A stretch of DNA of 64,000 nt from Bhargavaea sp. CC-171006 (GTDB lineage Bacteria > Bacillota > Bacilli > Bacillales_A > Planococcaceae). Within the stretch, counting starts at the first letter, position 1; each line of letters starts with the position of its first letter. The stretch is taken from the NCBI RefSeq assembly GCF_009761675.1, contig NZ_QUZH01000002.1, positions 16,598 through 80,597 on the forward strand, written 5' to 3'. Made by a program: the position numbers and the translations under genes. This document shows positions 1 to 8,802 of the stretch, piece by piece. The notes under the pieces were generated by a model that did no database searches, was not told the origin of the DNA, and saw only the letters and a program-made list of their open reading frames with translations.

Positions 1-369
1 ATTCTCGTAATCGGTGCTGAACCGGAAACGGCGGACGATACAAAGCAGTCACTGGAAGCCGGCGAGCGGATCGCCATCGGTCCGACCCAGACGATTGCGG
101 ATGGTCTGAGGACTTCGATTCCCGGTGAATTGACGTTTCCGATTCTCCGGAGCCATCTCGACCGTCTTGTCACGGTTTCGGAAGGGGAGATCAAAGAAGC
201 GTGCAAGTTGCTTTTCCAGTACACCAAACAGGTGGTGGAGCCATCAGGTGCTGTATCTGCAGCTGCTCTTCTCTCCGGTAGGACAGGCATTCGCGGCAAG
301 AGGGTTGTCGCTGTGCTGTCGGGCGGCAATGTTTCAGCCGATGCATTTGCGGAAATGCTGAGAACCTGA
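1..369 (+). CDS. threonine/serine dehydratase, C-terminal part (5' end outside the window)
   Basis: This is the last 122 codons of a fold-type II PLP enzyme of the threonine ammonia-lyase / serine racemase / hydroxyaspartate dehydratase group. Such enzymes deaminate threonine or serine to a 2-oxo acid plus ammonia in the cytoplasm. The frame is open from base 1. It shows the family C-terminal features: a segment ILVIGAEPETADD, the conserved TIADGL loop, VVEPSGA and the cofactor-phosphate-side motif SGGN near the end. There is no C-terminal ACT-like regulatory domain, so it resembles the short catabolic or racemase-like form rather than the long biosynthetic IlvA. Substrate cannot be decided from the fragment. 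The family is clear; the exact substrate is not. Confidence 0.85.
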   Translation: MLVIGAEPETADDTKQSLEAGERIAIGPTQTIADGLRTSIPGELTFPILRSHLDRLVTVSEGEIKEACKLLFQYTKQVVEPSGAVSAAALLSGRTGIRGKRVVAVLSGGNVSADAFAEMLRT

Positions 370-421
370 CGATTTTTTCCGAAATCCTCTTCGACAGTTC
401 CGTGACAACAGAATGCCCAGA

Positions 422-451
422 CTGATGCAGACAGCCCAGCTGTGGTACGAT
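422..451 (+). promoter_or_regulatory. possible promoter of the CoA-transferase gene
   Basis: CTGATG (422-427) and TACGAT (446-451) are 18 bases apart, with TGG just before the -10 giving an extended -10. It lies in the 125-base gap before the CoA-transferase start. The match is partial, so this is a suggestion only. Confidence 0.35.
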
Positions 452-494
452 CATGTAGACAAAACAGCGATACGGATGGGAGTGGCACAAACCT

Positions 495-1766
495 ATGACA
501 AAGGAATTGACCGATCAGGAGTTCCTGTCCCTGATCCGGCCGGAAGATGACCTGGTCGTTCCGATTGCCAACGGGGAACCGTTCCGTCTTCTGGATATTC
601 TGGAGGCGCATGCGGAGCAATTAGACGGTGTACGGATCCACCAGATGCATGTGCTCCGTGAACGCCCCTATATAAATGGGGAATTTGATGGAAAGCTCAA
701 CCATGTTTCCTATTTTCTCAGTGGAGCTACAAGGAAAGCCTACCATAATGGCACAATCGAGCTCGTACCGAACAACTTCTCAGATGTCCCTTACTTGTTG
801 AGACGGACAACCAAATTATCATTGGTGATGGCCAAGGCCTCACCCATGGACGAGCACGGGTACTTTTCACTTGGTACAAATGCGGATTATGTCGCAGAAT
901 TTATCGGAAGCGTTCCATTCGTCCTTGAAGTGAATGAAAATATGCCGAGAACATTCGGCCAAAATCAGATTCATATCAGCCAGATCAAGGGCTATATTCG
1001 CCACAATGAACCGCTCTTTCACGCAGAAGCTCCTCCGGTGACAGAGAAAGATATTGCCATCGCCGAAAAAGTCGTGGAGAGGATTGATGACGGAGATACC
1101 ATCCAGGTCGGAATCGGTGCAATACCGAATGCCGTCTTGTCGATGCTAAAAGATCACCGGCACCTCGGAATCCATACTGAGATGCTGACGAGCAGCGTCG
1201 TCGACCTGTACAACTCAGGAGCTATTGACGGCACGAGGAAAGCAACAAACCGGGGAAAGATTGTTTGTACGTTCGCGCTGGGTGATCAGAAACTGTACGA
1301 TTTTCTCCATGACAATCCGGGTGTCGAATTCCAGCCGGTCCATATTGTGAACAATCCGGCAAAAATAGCGCTGGAAGATCATATGGTCTCTATCAATGCC
1401 TCGACGGAAATCGACCTGTTTGGCCAGGCGGCATCCGAAACGGTCGCGGGGAAGTATTACTCTCTGAGCGGCGGTCAGGCTGACTTTGCGAACGGCATCC
1501 GATTTTCCAAGTATGGAAAAGGCTTTATCTGTCTTCACTCTACGGCAAAAAATGATACGTTGTCGCGGATCAAGGTGGCCCTCACACCAGGCTCCGTCGT
1601 GACTACATCCAAAAACTCGGTCGGCTCTATCGTAACCGAATATGGGGTTGCGGACCTGTACGGCCAGCCGTTTTCCGAAAGGGCGCGCCGGCTGATCTCC
1701 ATCGCCCATCCCAAATTCAGGGAAGAGCTGGAATTTGAAGCGAAAAAAGCCGGTTTCTTTATCTGA
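495..1766 (+). CDS. acetyl-CoA hydrolase/4-hydroxybutyrate CoA-transferase family protein
   Basis: A 423-residue class I CoA-transferase of the Cat1 / 4-hydroxybutyrate CoA-transferase type, expected to move CoA between acetyl-CoA (or another acyl-CoA) and a free acid in the cytoplasm. The glycine-rich CoA-binding segment VGIGAIPNA is at residues 205-213. The expected catalytic glutamate is E229 in HTEML. The C-terminal SGGQADF motif near residue 330 and the GSVVTT segment near 365 also fit. Length is normal for the family. The start is supported by GGGAG about 12 bases upstream. A mini-ORF and a small membrane protein follow closely and may form one transcript. The acid substrate cannot be read from sequence. 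Confidence 0.88.
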   Translation: MTKELTDQEFLSLIRPEDDLVVPIANGEPFRLLDILEAHAEQLDGVRIHQMHVLRERPYINGEFDGKLNHVSYFLSGATRKAYHNGTIELVPNNFSDVPYLLRRTTKLSLVMAKASPMDEHGYFSLGTNADYVAEFIGSVPFVLEVNENMPRTFGQNQIHISQIKGYIRHNEPLFHAEAPPVTEKDIAIAEKVVERIDDGDTIQVGIGAIPNAVLSMLKDHRHLGIHTEMLTSSVVDLYNSGAIDGTRKATNRGKIVCTFALGDQKLYDFLHDNPGVEFQPVHIVNNPAKIALEDHMVSINASTEIDLFGQAASETVAGKYYSLSGGQADFANGIRFSKYGKGFICLHSTAKNDTLSRIKVALTPGSVVTTSKNSVGSIVTEYGVADLYGQPFSERARRLISIAHPKFREELEFEAKKAGFFI

Positions 1767-1784
1767 CATCAGGGAGAGAGCTAC

Positions 1785-1877
1785 ATGAAAAAGGAAGACC
1801 TGCAGCCCTGCATGGTGAATGCAGGGGAGGGGCCGTCCGCTTGCCGCGGGAGCGACGCGGGCGGTAAAGGGGAATGA
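1785..1877 (+). CDS. 30-residue leader-like mini-ORF, translationally coupled to the next gene
   Basis: ATG at 1785 sits 8-9 bases after a good SD (GGGAGAG) and opens a 30-codon frame. Its TGA overlaps the next gene's start in the form ATGA (1874-1877), the classic arrangement for translational coupling. The peptide begins MKKEDLQPC, is rich in Gly and Ser, has two Cys (9 and 20) and no hydrophobic segment. Inside the frame CCCTGCAT (1806-1813) and ATGCAGGG (1819-1826) form a perfect 8-bp hairpin with a 5-base loop. I do not recognise the peptide. It may be a real small protein or only a ribosome-delivery leader. SD, overlap and hairpin are seen directly; the role is inference. Confidence 0.5.
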   Translation: MKKEDLQPCMVNAGEGPSACRGSDAGGKGE

Positions 1878-2314
1878 ACGTTTACTACCAGCTGATTCTG
1901 TATGTGCATGTATTCAGTGCGGCACTTTCAATCGGGCCGTTATTTGTCCTGGTTCCGCTGATCAACCGGATGAAATCAGCGGATGGGGCAGCTCTGGATA
2001 TCCAATTGTCGGTTTTTCAGTCAGCGGTCAGAATCGTGAAGCACGCCGGACATCTTCTCGTCCTCTCGGGAATACTATTGATTGTGTCATCCGGTTACAG
2101 ATGGACAACGTCTTGGGTAGCCATGACCATAATGGTCATGATCGCCTCCATTGTTTTCCTAGCCCGTGCGTTTAAACCGGTCATCCGTGAACTCGGACAG
2201 GGCGATGCCGAGCGAGCACTGTTGCTTGCGGTTCTGACTAGGAAGCTATGGACTTATATCCTGCTGTTGATGATCATGCTCTACTTCATGGTCGTCAAGC
2301 CGGATTTTTGGTAA
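1874..2314 (+). CDS. small integral membrane protein (DUF2269-like)
   Basis: A 146-residue protein with four predicted membrane segments, at roughly residues 5-28, 52-74, 80-98 and 122-142. The N-terminal pattern YYQLILYVHVFSAALSIGPLF has a conserved-looking histidine in the first helix, as in DUF2269-type membrane proteins. Function is unknown. The start overlaps the stop of the preceding 30-codon ORF (ATGA), and AAGGGG lies 4-9 bases upstream, so translation may depend on the mini-ORF. Transcription ends at the strong hairpin right after the stop. Membrane location is well supported; family assignment is moderate. Confidence 0.7.
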   Translation: MNVYYQLILYVHVFSAALSIGPLFVLVPLINRMKSADGAALDIQLSVFQSAVRIVKHAGHLLVLSGILLIVSSGYRWTTSWVAMTIMVMIASIVFLARAFKPVIRELGQGDAERALLLAVLTRKLWTYILLLMIMLYFMVVKPDFW

Positions 2315-2317
2315 CGG

Positions 2318-2360
2318 AAAGCAGGACGGCCGGTCAAAAATGACCGGCCGTCCTGCTTTT
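2318..2360. terminator. strong bidirectional intrinsic terminator
   Basis: GCAGGACGGCCGGTCA (2321-2336) pairs perfectly with its complement at 2341-2356 (16 bp, AAAA loop). A-tract and T-tract flanks let it serve both the membrane-protein gene (+) and the lipoprotein gene (-), which converge here. Confidence 0.9.
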
Positions 2361-2364
2361 GCTT

Positions 2365-2982
2365 TTAATTATTTTTTTCTGCAGCAACGAAGTTACCCTT
2401 GAATCCGGAAAAGTCGGGGTTATAGTGAAGGGCGTCGAATTGCTCTTTCAGATCTGCAAGCGCAGGCTGTGCGCCATTGTCGGCCAGTGCGGAGCTCATA
2501 TCTCCTGCAAGGCGCATTACACGTGATTGCGCACTTTCGAGTGTGGTATTGTGAAGCTCTTTCGGTTCTTTCAGGTAATCTTCGATGTAATCAATATAAG
2601 TGCTCATGTTGTCTTCGATTTCTCCTGCAAGATCCGAAATGACATTTTCGGTTTCAGAGTCGCCTTGCAGTTCAAAATCTGAAGCGAAATCTGTGTATGC
2701 GTCAATAGTTTTTCTTACAGCTTTTTCATCACTGACCGAACCGTCTTCAATGGCAGCCGCAACATTGCTGTTCAGCACACCTGCGTGTTCCGCAATCTCG
2801 GACATGAAAATGCTCGTATCCAGAAGAAAGTCCTCGCTGTATGCGTCTGGCGCCTTGATCTCGGCCGCTTTCTTATAACTCTCCGCTTCTGCAGACACAT
2901 CCCTGATATCTGCCGGCTCAGTACCGCAGGCCCCCAGAAGCAGTGCCGAAAACGCAATCACGGCAATCCATTTCTTGTTCAT
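2365..2982 (-). CDS. hypothetical lipoprotein
   Basis: A 205-residue protein beginning MNKKWIAVIAFSALLLGACG, a lipoprotein signal peptide with the lipobox LGAC (Cys 19). The mature protein should be lipid-anchored on the outer face of the membrane. The remainder is acidic and mostly helical, with no motif I recognise. The start at 2982 is chosen over an upstream in-frame ATG because the SD GGGAGGG lies 8 bases upstream and the signal peptide begins there. It is transcribed alone on the minus strand, downstream of the phosphate-transport pair. Function unknown. Confidence 0.75.
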   Translation of the reverse strand: MNKKWIAVIAFSALLLGACGTEPADIRDVSAEAESYKKAAEIKAPDAYSEDFLLDTSIFMSEIAEHAGVLNSNVAAAIEDGSVSDEKAVRKTIDAYTDFASDFELQGDSETENVISDLAGEIEDNMSTYIDYIEDYLKEPKELHNTTLESAQSRVMRLAGDMSSALADNGAQPALADLKEQFDALHYNPDFSGFKGNFVAAEKNN

Positions 2983-3094
2983 ATGATGACCCTCCCAATA
3001 TATTCTTTTCAAAAGTTATCATAGAATAACAATTGTCGAAAATGAAGGGAGAATCATAAAGTTCGCCAATTCCGGAAAATCAAAAATTCAGCCT

Positions 3095-4093
3095 TTAAAA
3101 GAAAAGATTTAAAACAAGGTAGCACAGGGCTGCGAACAGGGCGACGCTTGGCATCGTAATGATCCAAGTCAGGACTATTTTTCGGGCTACACCCCATTTA
3201 ACGCCCTTGACCCTTTGGGCAGAACCGACACCCATGATGGCGGACGAAATGACATGAGTCGTGCTGACCGGCAGGTGGATAAGAGTTGCGCCAAAAATGA
3301 CCGAAGCGGATGCGAGGTCGGCGGCGGCACCGTTGACCGGGCGGATCTTCATGATTTTACCTCCCACGGTTTTGATGATCCGGTAGCCTCCGATCGAAGT
3401 GCCCAATCCCATGGCGGTTGCTGCCGATATGCGAACCCACATCTGGATGTCATCTGTCGTCTGCCATCCGACAGAGATCAGTGCCAATGTAACGATTCCC
3501 ATCGTTTTTTGGGCATCGTTTGTTCCATGGGTAAACGCCTGCAAGGCCGCTGTGCCGATCTGTAATTTGCGGATTCTTCTGTTTGTCGAAGTGAGTGTTG
3601 CCCGCCTGAGAACAAGTTTGAACAGGGACATGACCAGAAAACCCATAGAGAGGGCGATCAGCGGCGAGAAAATCAGAGCCTGCAGGATCTTGATGAATCC
3701 GCTGTAGTTGAGGCTGTTAAAGCCTGCAGCTGCAATGGCAGCTCCTGCAATCGCCCCGATTATCGCATGGGAAGAACTTGACGGGATACCAAAATACCAG
3801 GTAATCAGGTTCCACGCGATCGCTGCGATCAGTGCAGCCAAGATGACAACCGCTCCGTTGGATAAGGCGAACGGATCCACGATATCTTTCGTGATCGCCT
3901 TGGCAACTCCCGTGAATGTGATGGCTCCGATAAAATTCATGACTGCGGCCATCAGCACGGCGGTTCTGGGAGGAAGGGCCCTCGTAGAAACTGAAGTGGC
4001 AATCGCATTGGCCGTATCATGAAACCCGTTTATGAAATCAAAGGCCAAAGCAAAGATGACAATTAATATGGTGAGAACAACCAGTAAGTCCAT
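3095..4093 (-). CDS. pit: inorganic phosphate transporter, PiT family
   Basis: A 332-residue membrane transporter of the PiT family, taking up phosphate (probably as metal-phosphate) with the proton or cation gradient. The duplicated signature is visible as FINGFHDTANAIAT near residues 20-33 and AFTHGTNDAQKTMG in the second half. PVSTTHVISS near the C-terminus is also typical. About ten hydrophobic segments are present. The start at 4093 follows GGAGG by about 8 bases. It lies 17 bases after the DUF47 gene on the same strand, the usual pit-DUF47 operon in Bacillales. A short 23-residue extension at an upstream ATG overlaps the DUF47 gene and is rejected. Confidence 0.93.
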   Translation of the reverse strand: MDLLVVLTILIVIFALAFDFINGFHDTANAIATSVSTRALPPRTAVLMAAVMNFIGAITFTGVAKAITKDIVDPFALSNGAVVILAALIAAIAWNLITWYFGIPSSSSHAIIGAIAGAAIAAAGFNSLNYSGFIKILQALIFSPLIALSMGFLVMSLFKLVLRRATLTSTNRRIRKLQIGTAALQAFTHGTNDAQKTMGIVTLALISVGWQTTDDIQMWVRISAATAMGLGTSIGGYRIIKTVGGKIMKIRPVNGAAADLASASVIFGATLIHLPVSTTHVISSAIMGVGSAQRVKGVKWGVARKIVLTWIITMPSVALFAALCYLVLNLFF

Positions 4094-4110
4094 ACGCCGA
4101 CCTCCAGTCC

Positions 4111-4731
4111 TTATGCATTGCGCATAATAATGGTTTCTATCGTGTTGGCCACGTTCTGGCACTCGTCTGCAATATCTTCAAGCTGTTCGTATATGTCTTT
4201 GAATTGAATGATGCGGATCGGATCTTTTTCGTTCTTGAATAGTTCTTTGATGGAGGAGCGGAGCACTTCATCACATTTGCTCTCGTAGTCTTTAATCAGC
4301 ACGGCATGTTCGTGCATCCCTGTCAGGTTTTTGTGCTTCAGCTTTTCCATCGCTTTGACGATTTCGTCAGTGCTTTGCCTGATATAACTGATAAATGTAT
4401 TCATCGACTCATCTATCTCCGCCAGCGCAAACATGTCAAAGTGTGCGATGCATTCTTCAATACCATCCAAGACATTGTCCATGCTGTTTGCAAGCGCCAG
4501 GATATCTTCCCGTTCAATAGGAGTCATAAATGATTTGTTCAGCATGACAATCAGTTCATGAATCAGATCATCGCCATCTGTTTCATACTTTTTCATCGTG
4601 GTACTGATTTCCGGCAAATCATCCAATGACCTGATCCGGAATTCATCTGCGTAATGAGTGGCTTGCTGGACATTGACCGATATCTTGGCCAACAGTTCAA
4701 AAAACGGATCGTTCTTTTTTCGTTCGAACAT
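4111..4731 (-). CDS. DUF47 (PhoU-like) family protein
   Basis: A 206-residue all-helical protein of the DUF47 family (YkaA in B. subtilis), distantly related to PhoU. Family members are encoded next to Pit-type transporters and are thought to modulate phosphate uptake by binding metal clusters. The acidic helical repeats containing motifs such as ETDGDDLIHEL and YESKCDEVLRSSIKEL fit this group. The start is well supported by AGGAGG 6-7 bases upstream. It is the first gene of a two-gene operon with pit. The regulatory role is known for the family only by context. Confidence 0.88.
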   Translation of the reverse strand: MFERKKNDPFFELLAKISVNVQQATHYADEFRIRSLDDLPEISTTMKKYETDGDDLIHELIVMLNKSFMTPIEREDILALANSMDNVLDGIEECIAHFDMFALAEIDESMNTFISYIRQSTDEIVKAMEKLKHKNLTGMHEHAVLIKDYESKCDEVLRSSIKELFKNEKDPIRIIQFKDIYEQLEDIADECQNVANTIETIIMRNA

Positions 4732-4884
4732 TCAATCCCTCCTAAGATCTCATGTAAAGCGCCATTTGCCCCATGAAGGAGTTATACCCATTTTTGCAAT
4801 GGAATCGGATGTTTTTTAAAAGAAATGATGCTTACGACATGCCGGAAAGTAACAGCGATTTTCTCGGAGGAGAAGACAGGCATG

Positions 4885-4942
4885 AGAAAACGAGCAACTG
4901 GAAGATCCGTCGCTACCGCGTCCAGACTCCTGTTGCTCGCTG
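4885..4942 (-). terminator. possible terminator downstream of pepF
   Basis: On the minus strand CGAGCAACAGGAG (4939-4927) pairs with CTCCAGTTGCTCG-type sequence ending at 4891, with one mismatch, followed by TTTTCT. Stem about 12 bp with an 18-base loop. Confidence 0.5.
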
Positions 4943-4975
4943 ATTGTTATTAATTTGGCTGAGGTGATTAATCAC

Positions 4976-6673
4976 TCAGAGGGATCTGTCATCAACCGAA
5001 TCCAGCCATTCGGTTATTGGTCCGATGACCGACTCGATGCAGCCATCCTCAAATGGTGACAGCAGATTGGCTTCTTTTACAAGTTCCGTGAATGGCAGGG
5101 ATCCGCCGAGCCGGCAAAGGTGAAGGTAATCCTTCCAGGCGGAATCACGTTCTTCCCTGGACCGTTTCCAAAACTGAAGCGCGCAGATCTGCGCCAGGCA
5201 GTAATCGATGTAGTAGAACGGCACTTCATAGATGTGGGCCTGCCGCTGCCAGAATCCGCCCTCTTCAAGGTACTCGAGACCTTCGTAATCGCGATGCGGA
5301 AGATATTCGGACTCGAGTTTTTTCCAGGCGGCTTTCCTGTCATCAGCCGTCAATTCAGGATTTTCATAGATGATATGCTGGAATTCATCGACAGCCACTC
5401 CGTACGGCAGGAACAGCAACGCCGAACTCAAATGACTGAACTTATATTTCTCGGTGTCTTCCTCAAAGAATTGCTCCATCCACGGCCAGGCGAAAAACTC
5501 CATGCTCATCGAATGGATCTCGGCAGCTTCGCTGGTCGGCCAGATATACTCGGGCACCCCGATCTCTCTGCTGGAGTAGACCTGGAATGCGTGGCCGGCT
5601 TCATGGGTGAGGACGTCGATATCATCGGATGTTCCGTTGAAATTCGAGAAGATAAACGGGGAATCGTAGTTATCGATGAACGTACAGTATCCGCCGCCTT
5701 CTTTTCCTTTCTTGGCGATCAGATCCATCAGGTCCCGCTCCAACATAAACCGGAAGAACTCCGAGGTTTCCGGTGAAAGTTCGTCATACATCTTTTTCCC
5801 GTTTTCGATGATCCAGTCCGGATCGCCCTTCGGAACGGCATTGCCGGTGACGAAGTTGAGTCCTTCATCGTGGAACGTGAGCCGGTCCACTCCGATACGT
5901 CCAGCCTGCCGCTCGTACAGACGGGTAGCAAGAGGCACGATGTGCTGCTTGACCTGTTCGCGGAAGTTCTTCACCATGTCCCGGTCGTAGCCGACCCGGT
6001 TCATTCTCAGATAACCGACGTCGACGAAGTCTTTGTAGCCGAGCGTCTTGGCGATCTGATGACGGACATCGACCAGCTTCTGATAAATCCCGTCAAACTC
6101 ATTTTTGTGCTCGCCGAAAAAGCCAAATCTCGCTTCGTTCGCAGCTTTTCGTGTCTCCCGATCTGTCGATTGGGCATAAGGTCCGAGCTGGGCAAGTGTG
6201 AGCGTTTTTCCGTCGAACTCAATCTGTGCCGAGGCAATCAGCTTTGCGTATTCAGAGGCCAATTTGTTTTCTTGCTGGAGAAGCGGGATCGCTTCAGCGG
6301 AGAATGAACGGATTTTCTGGTCGGCGATGGTGAACAGTTGGGTGCCCCAGCGTTTTTCTAGCTCCTTCCGGAACGGGCTTGATACAAGTTCCTTGTAGAA
6401 GGAGGTGTTCAGCTCATCGAATTCTGGCCCGATTTCATTGAAGTAGTCCCTCTGCTCTTCATAATAGGCATCATTCGTATCAATGGAGGAGCGGATGTAC
6501 ACCAGATTGGAGGCTGTGGAAAAGTCATCTGCCAGCCGGTTCAGTTCCCGGATTTCCTGATCCTGCCCGTCTGCAGAACCGGCTTCCCGGAACCGGGCAA
6601 GGTGCTTGTTCCATTCCGCCTTGAGTGACTCCATATCCGGCCGCTTATATTCGTAGTCTTTGAATGTGGCCAC
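4976..6673 (-). CDS. pepF: M3 family oligoendopeptidase
   Basis: A 565-residue cytoplasmic zinc metallopeptidase of family M3 (PepF/oligoendopeptidase F type), which trims short peptides. The zinc-binding motif HEAGH is at residues 357-361 within VLTHEAGHAFQVYSS, and the third zinc ligand is expected in EAAEIHSMSMEFF about 25 residues later. The long helical N-terminal region is typical. Length is normal. The start is GTG at 6673: AGAAGGAG lies 8 bases upstream, and three extra upstream codons are too close to the SD. It is a single-gene unit on the minus strand. Confidence 0.9.
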   Translation of the reverse strand: MATFKDYEYKRPDMESLKAEWNKHLARFREAGSADGQDQEIRELNRLADDFSTASNLVYIRSSIDTNDAYYEEQRDYFNEIGPEFDELNTSFYKELVSSPFRKELEKRWGTQLFTIADQKIRSFSAEAIPLLQQENKLASEYAKLIASAQIEFDGKTLTLAQLGPYAQSTDRETRKAANEARFGFFGEHKNEFDGIYQKLVDVRHQIAKTLGYKDFVDVGYLRMNRVGYDRDMVKNFREQVKQHIVPLATRLYERQAGRIGVDRLTFHDEGLNFVTGNAVPKGDPDWIIENGKKMYDELSPETSEFFRFMLERDLMDLIAKKGKEGGGYCTFIDNYDSPFIFSNFNGTSDDIDVLTHEAGHAFQVYSSREIGVPEYIWPTSEAAEIHSMSMEFFAWPWMEQFFEEDTEKYKFSHLSSALLFLPYGVAVDEFQHIIYENPELTADDRKAAWKKLESEYLPHRDYEGLEYLEEGGFWQRQAHIYEVPFYYIDYCLAQICALQFWKRSREERDSAWKDYLHLCRLGGSLPFTELVKEANLLSPFEDGCIESVIGPITEWLDSVDDRSL

Positions 6674-6754
6674 TATAACCACTCCTTCTAGAGAAATGTC
6701 TTCCTTCTCATTTTTGATGAATGCAGAAGATTTTGCAATAAGAGGATTAAGAAA

Positions 6755-6790
6755 AAATAAAAAAACCCCTCCCGGTCAGTAGGGAAGGGG
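6755..6790 (-). terminator. intrinsic terminator of the rsbR-type gene
   Basis: On the minus strand CCCCTTCCC pairs with GGGAGGGG (one bulged base, 8-base loop) and is followed by a T-tract at 6765-6759. It lies directly after the minus-strand STAS gene. Confidence 0.8.
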
Positions 6791-6804
6791 CAGGCTTGTG
6801 CCGT

Positions 6805-7629
6805 TCAGCTATAGAGTTCCAGTGCATTCATAAGAGTAGACTGAGTCTTGATGCCCCGGAATTCGATACCGAGCTGGACGGCAGTCTGTGCGATTTCCGG
6901 GCGGATGCCGGACAGGATGGCTTCCACGCCAATCAGCCGGAGCGCGTCGATCAGCTGGAACAACTGATGGGCAACCATCGTATCGACAATCGGCACGGCC
7001 GACAGATCGATGAACAGCATGTCGAGCTTTTGCTTGGCTGCCTGTTCAAGACCGGTTTCGAGAATGATGCGGGCACGGTATGTATCGATGTCACCAACCA
7101 AAGGCAGAATACCGATGCCGCGCTTGACCGGGATGACCGGACTGCTCAGTTCGGTGATCATCTGCTGCTGGGATGAGAGGATATTCTTATGGGCCTCTTC
7201 AAAATGCCGCGCGAAATTCTCAGTGATGAAGTCAAAGGCGTCATTGACCAGATTACTCCAGTAGAAGGCATCCTCAATGGTGAAATCCTGTTTTTCGGAA
7301 AGGATATAATTTTTCACGCTGTTCCAGTAATCAGTCCGGATGACACGGAACTGTGAGATGGTATCATGCATGGTCACACCGCTCTTTACCCAGTCTGCGG
7401 CGACTGACTCCGACCATTCATCGATATGTAACTTAAACTCGTCGTTGCTCTCGATGAAAATACGGCTCACGGTTTCAATCAGCTTATCATGCTGAAGGTG
7501 CAACTTGCCCTTGTCTCCGGCAAGAAAGACGGAATCGGCTCCGTCGCCGGTGCTTCGCTCAATCCACTCTTCTGCCAGCTCTTCTTTCTTGCCGATGATA
7601 TACTCAAAGATGTCCTCCCGCTTTCCCAC
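6805..7629 (-). CDS. RsbR-type stressosome protein (STAS domain)
   Basis: A 274-residue RsbRA-family protein. The N-terminal ~150 residues match the non-haem globin-like sensor half, and the C-terminal ~115 residues form a STAS domain beginning at ELSSPVIPV. In stressosomes these proteins sequester RsbT and release it after phosphorylation, turning on sigma-B or another output. The conserved D-S/T phosphosite is present as PIVDTMVAHQ (threonine after Asp). The start is GTG with AAAGG 9 bases upstream. It stands alone: no rsbS, rsbT or sigB lies in the window, so it is a paralogue working with partners elsewhere. Family call is firm; its signal is unknown. Confidence 0.88.
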   Translation of the reverse strand: MGKREDIFEYIIGKKEELAEEWIERSTGDGADSVFLAGDKGKLHLQHDKLIETVSRIFIESNDEFKLHIDEWSESVAADWVKSGVTMHDTISQFRVIRTDYWNSVKNYILSEKQDFTIEDAFYWSNLVNDAFDFITENFARHFEEAHKNILSSQQQMITELSSPVIPVKRGIGILPLVGDIDTYRARIILETGLEQAAKQKLDMLFIDLSAVPIVDTMVAHQLFQLIDALRLIGVEAILSGIRPEIAQTAVQLGIEFRGIKTQSTLMNALELYS

Positions 7630-7734
7630 ACTAATAACAACCTTTCATCTGTTATTTTTCCGATAGTCATGCAACCGACTCTTATTTTAAAGCAAGGCAA
7701 AGGCCGATGCACGGGATAAGGTCGGAGCAATGTC

Positions 7735-7763
7735 TTTTCCAAAGGGCGGGTTACCGTTATAAT
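7735..7763 (+). promoter_or_regulatory. probable sigma-A promoter of the ferredoxin-NADP reductase gene
   Basis: A consensus -10 TATAAT (7758-7763) is preceded 17 bases earlier by a weak -35 TTTTCC. It lies 46 bases upstream of the start codon, in a divergent intergenic region. Confidence 0.5.
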
Positions 7764-7809
7764 GTGAACTGAAAAGAATTCTCAGCCGCATATAAAATAG
7801 GAGTGAACT

Positions 7810-8802
7810 ATGTTGGAAAACGGACACGATGTATTTGATATAACGATTATCGGCGGAGGCCCTACAGGACTCTTCGCCTCATTTTACGCCGGCATGCGGG
7901 AGATGAAAGTCAAGATCCTCGACAGTCTTCCGCAGCTCGGCGGCCAGCTTTCGGAGCTTTATCCGGATAAATATATATATGATGTCGGAGGCTTTCCGAA
8001 GATCCTTGCCAAAGATCTCGTGGCGAATCTTGCCGAGCAGGCTCAACACGGCAAGCCGGAAATTTGTCTCGGAGAGACAGTTTTGGCCGCGAACCGGGAC
8101 GGCGAGCTGTTTGTCATCGAGACGGATAAGGGCGTCCACTATTCGCGTTCGGTACTGATTACCGCAGGTGTCGGCGCCTTCCAGCCACGCAAGCTGAATG
8201 TCGCAGGAGCAGAGACCTTTGAAGGGAAATCGCTGCACTACGGTGTCAAGGACCTGTCCAGCTTCAAGGGGACGGAAGTACTCGTATGCGGGGGAGGCGA
8301 CTCCGCTCTGGACTGGGCACTGATGCTTGAGGGAGTTGCGGATAAAGTGACGCTTGTCCACCGCCGGGAACGGTTTACGGCACATGAGACGAGTGTCACC
8401 AAGCTTCATGAGTCCACTGTGGAAGTGAAGACATCCCACAATGTCAAAATTCTTCAAGGTGAAGAGGGCAAACTGGATGAAGTCGTGCTGGTCAGCAAGG
8501 AAGGCGACGAAACGAACCTTCACGCAGATCACGTCATCGTCAACTATGGAAATGTCTCTTCCCTCGGACCACTTAAAGAGTGGGGACTGGAAATGGAGAA
8601 AAATTCAATCGTGGTCAATACCAAGATGGAAACGAACATCGAGGGGATTTATGCCGCGGGTGATGTGACCACTTACGACGGCAAAGTCAAACTCATTGCT
8701 GTCGGACTCGGAGAGGCGCCTATCGCTGTCAACAACGCGAAAGCCTATCTGGATCCAAAATCCCGTGTCCAGCCGCTCCACAGCACGTCCGTATTCAAAT
8801 GA
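7810..8802 (+). CDS. yumC: ferredoxin/flavodoxin--NADP(+) reductase, thioredoxin-reductase-like
   Basis: A 330-residue flavoprotein of the YumC type, passing electrons between NADPH and ferredoxin or flavodoxin. The FAD-binding motif [17 protein letters not shown] is at residues 14-30. The NADPH-binding motif [15 protein letters not shown] is near 160-175. The C-terminal FAD motif [21 protein letters not shown] is near 284-304. The CxxC redox motif of true thioredoxin reductases is absent, which separates it from TrxB. SD AGGAGTG precedes ATG. The stop overlaps the start of the next small gene as ATGA, suggesting coupled translation. Confidence 0.92.
   Translation: MLENGHDVFDITIIGGGPTGLFASFYAGMREMKVKILDSLPQLGGQLSELYPDKYIYDVGGFPKILAKDLVANLAEQAQHGKPEICLGETVLAANRDGELFVIETDKGVHYSRSVLITAGVGAFQPRKLNVAGAETFEGKSLHYGVKDLSSFKGTEVLVCGGGDSALDWALMLEGVADKVTLVHRRERFTAHETSVTKLHESTVEVKTSHNVKILQGEEGKLDEVVLVSKEGDETNLHADHVIVNYGNVSSLGPLKEWGLEMEKNSIVVNTKMETNIEGIYAAGDVTTYDGKVKLIAVGLGEAPIAVNNAKAYLDPKSRVQPLHSTSVFK

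Noticed and set aside
4882..4953. 23-residue plus-strand mini-ORF with GGAGG upstream
   Set aside because: It overlaps the hairpin that best explains pepF termination, the SD spacing is long (11 bases) and the peptide is Arg/Ala/Leu-rich without a pattern.
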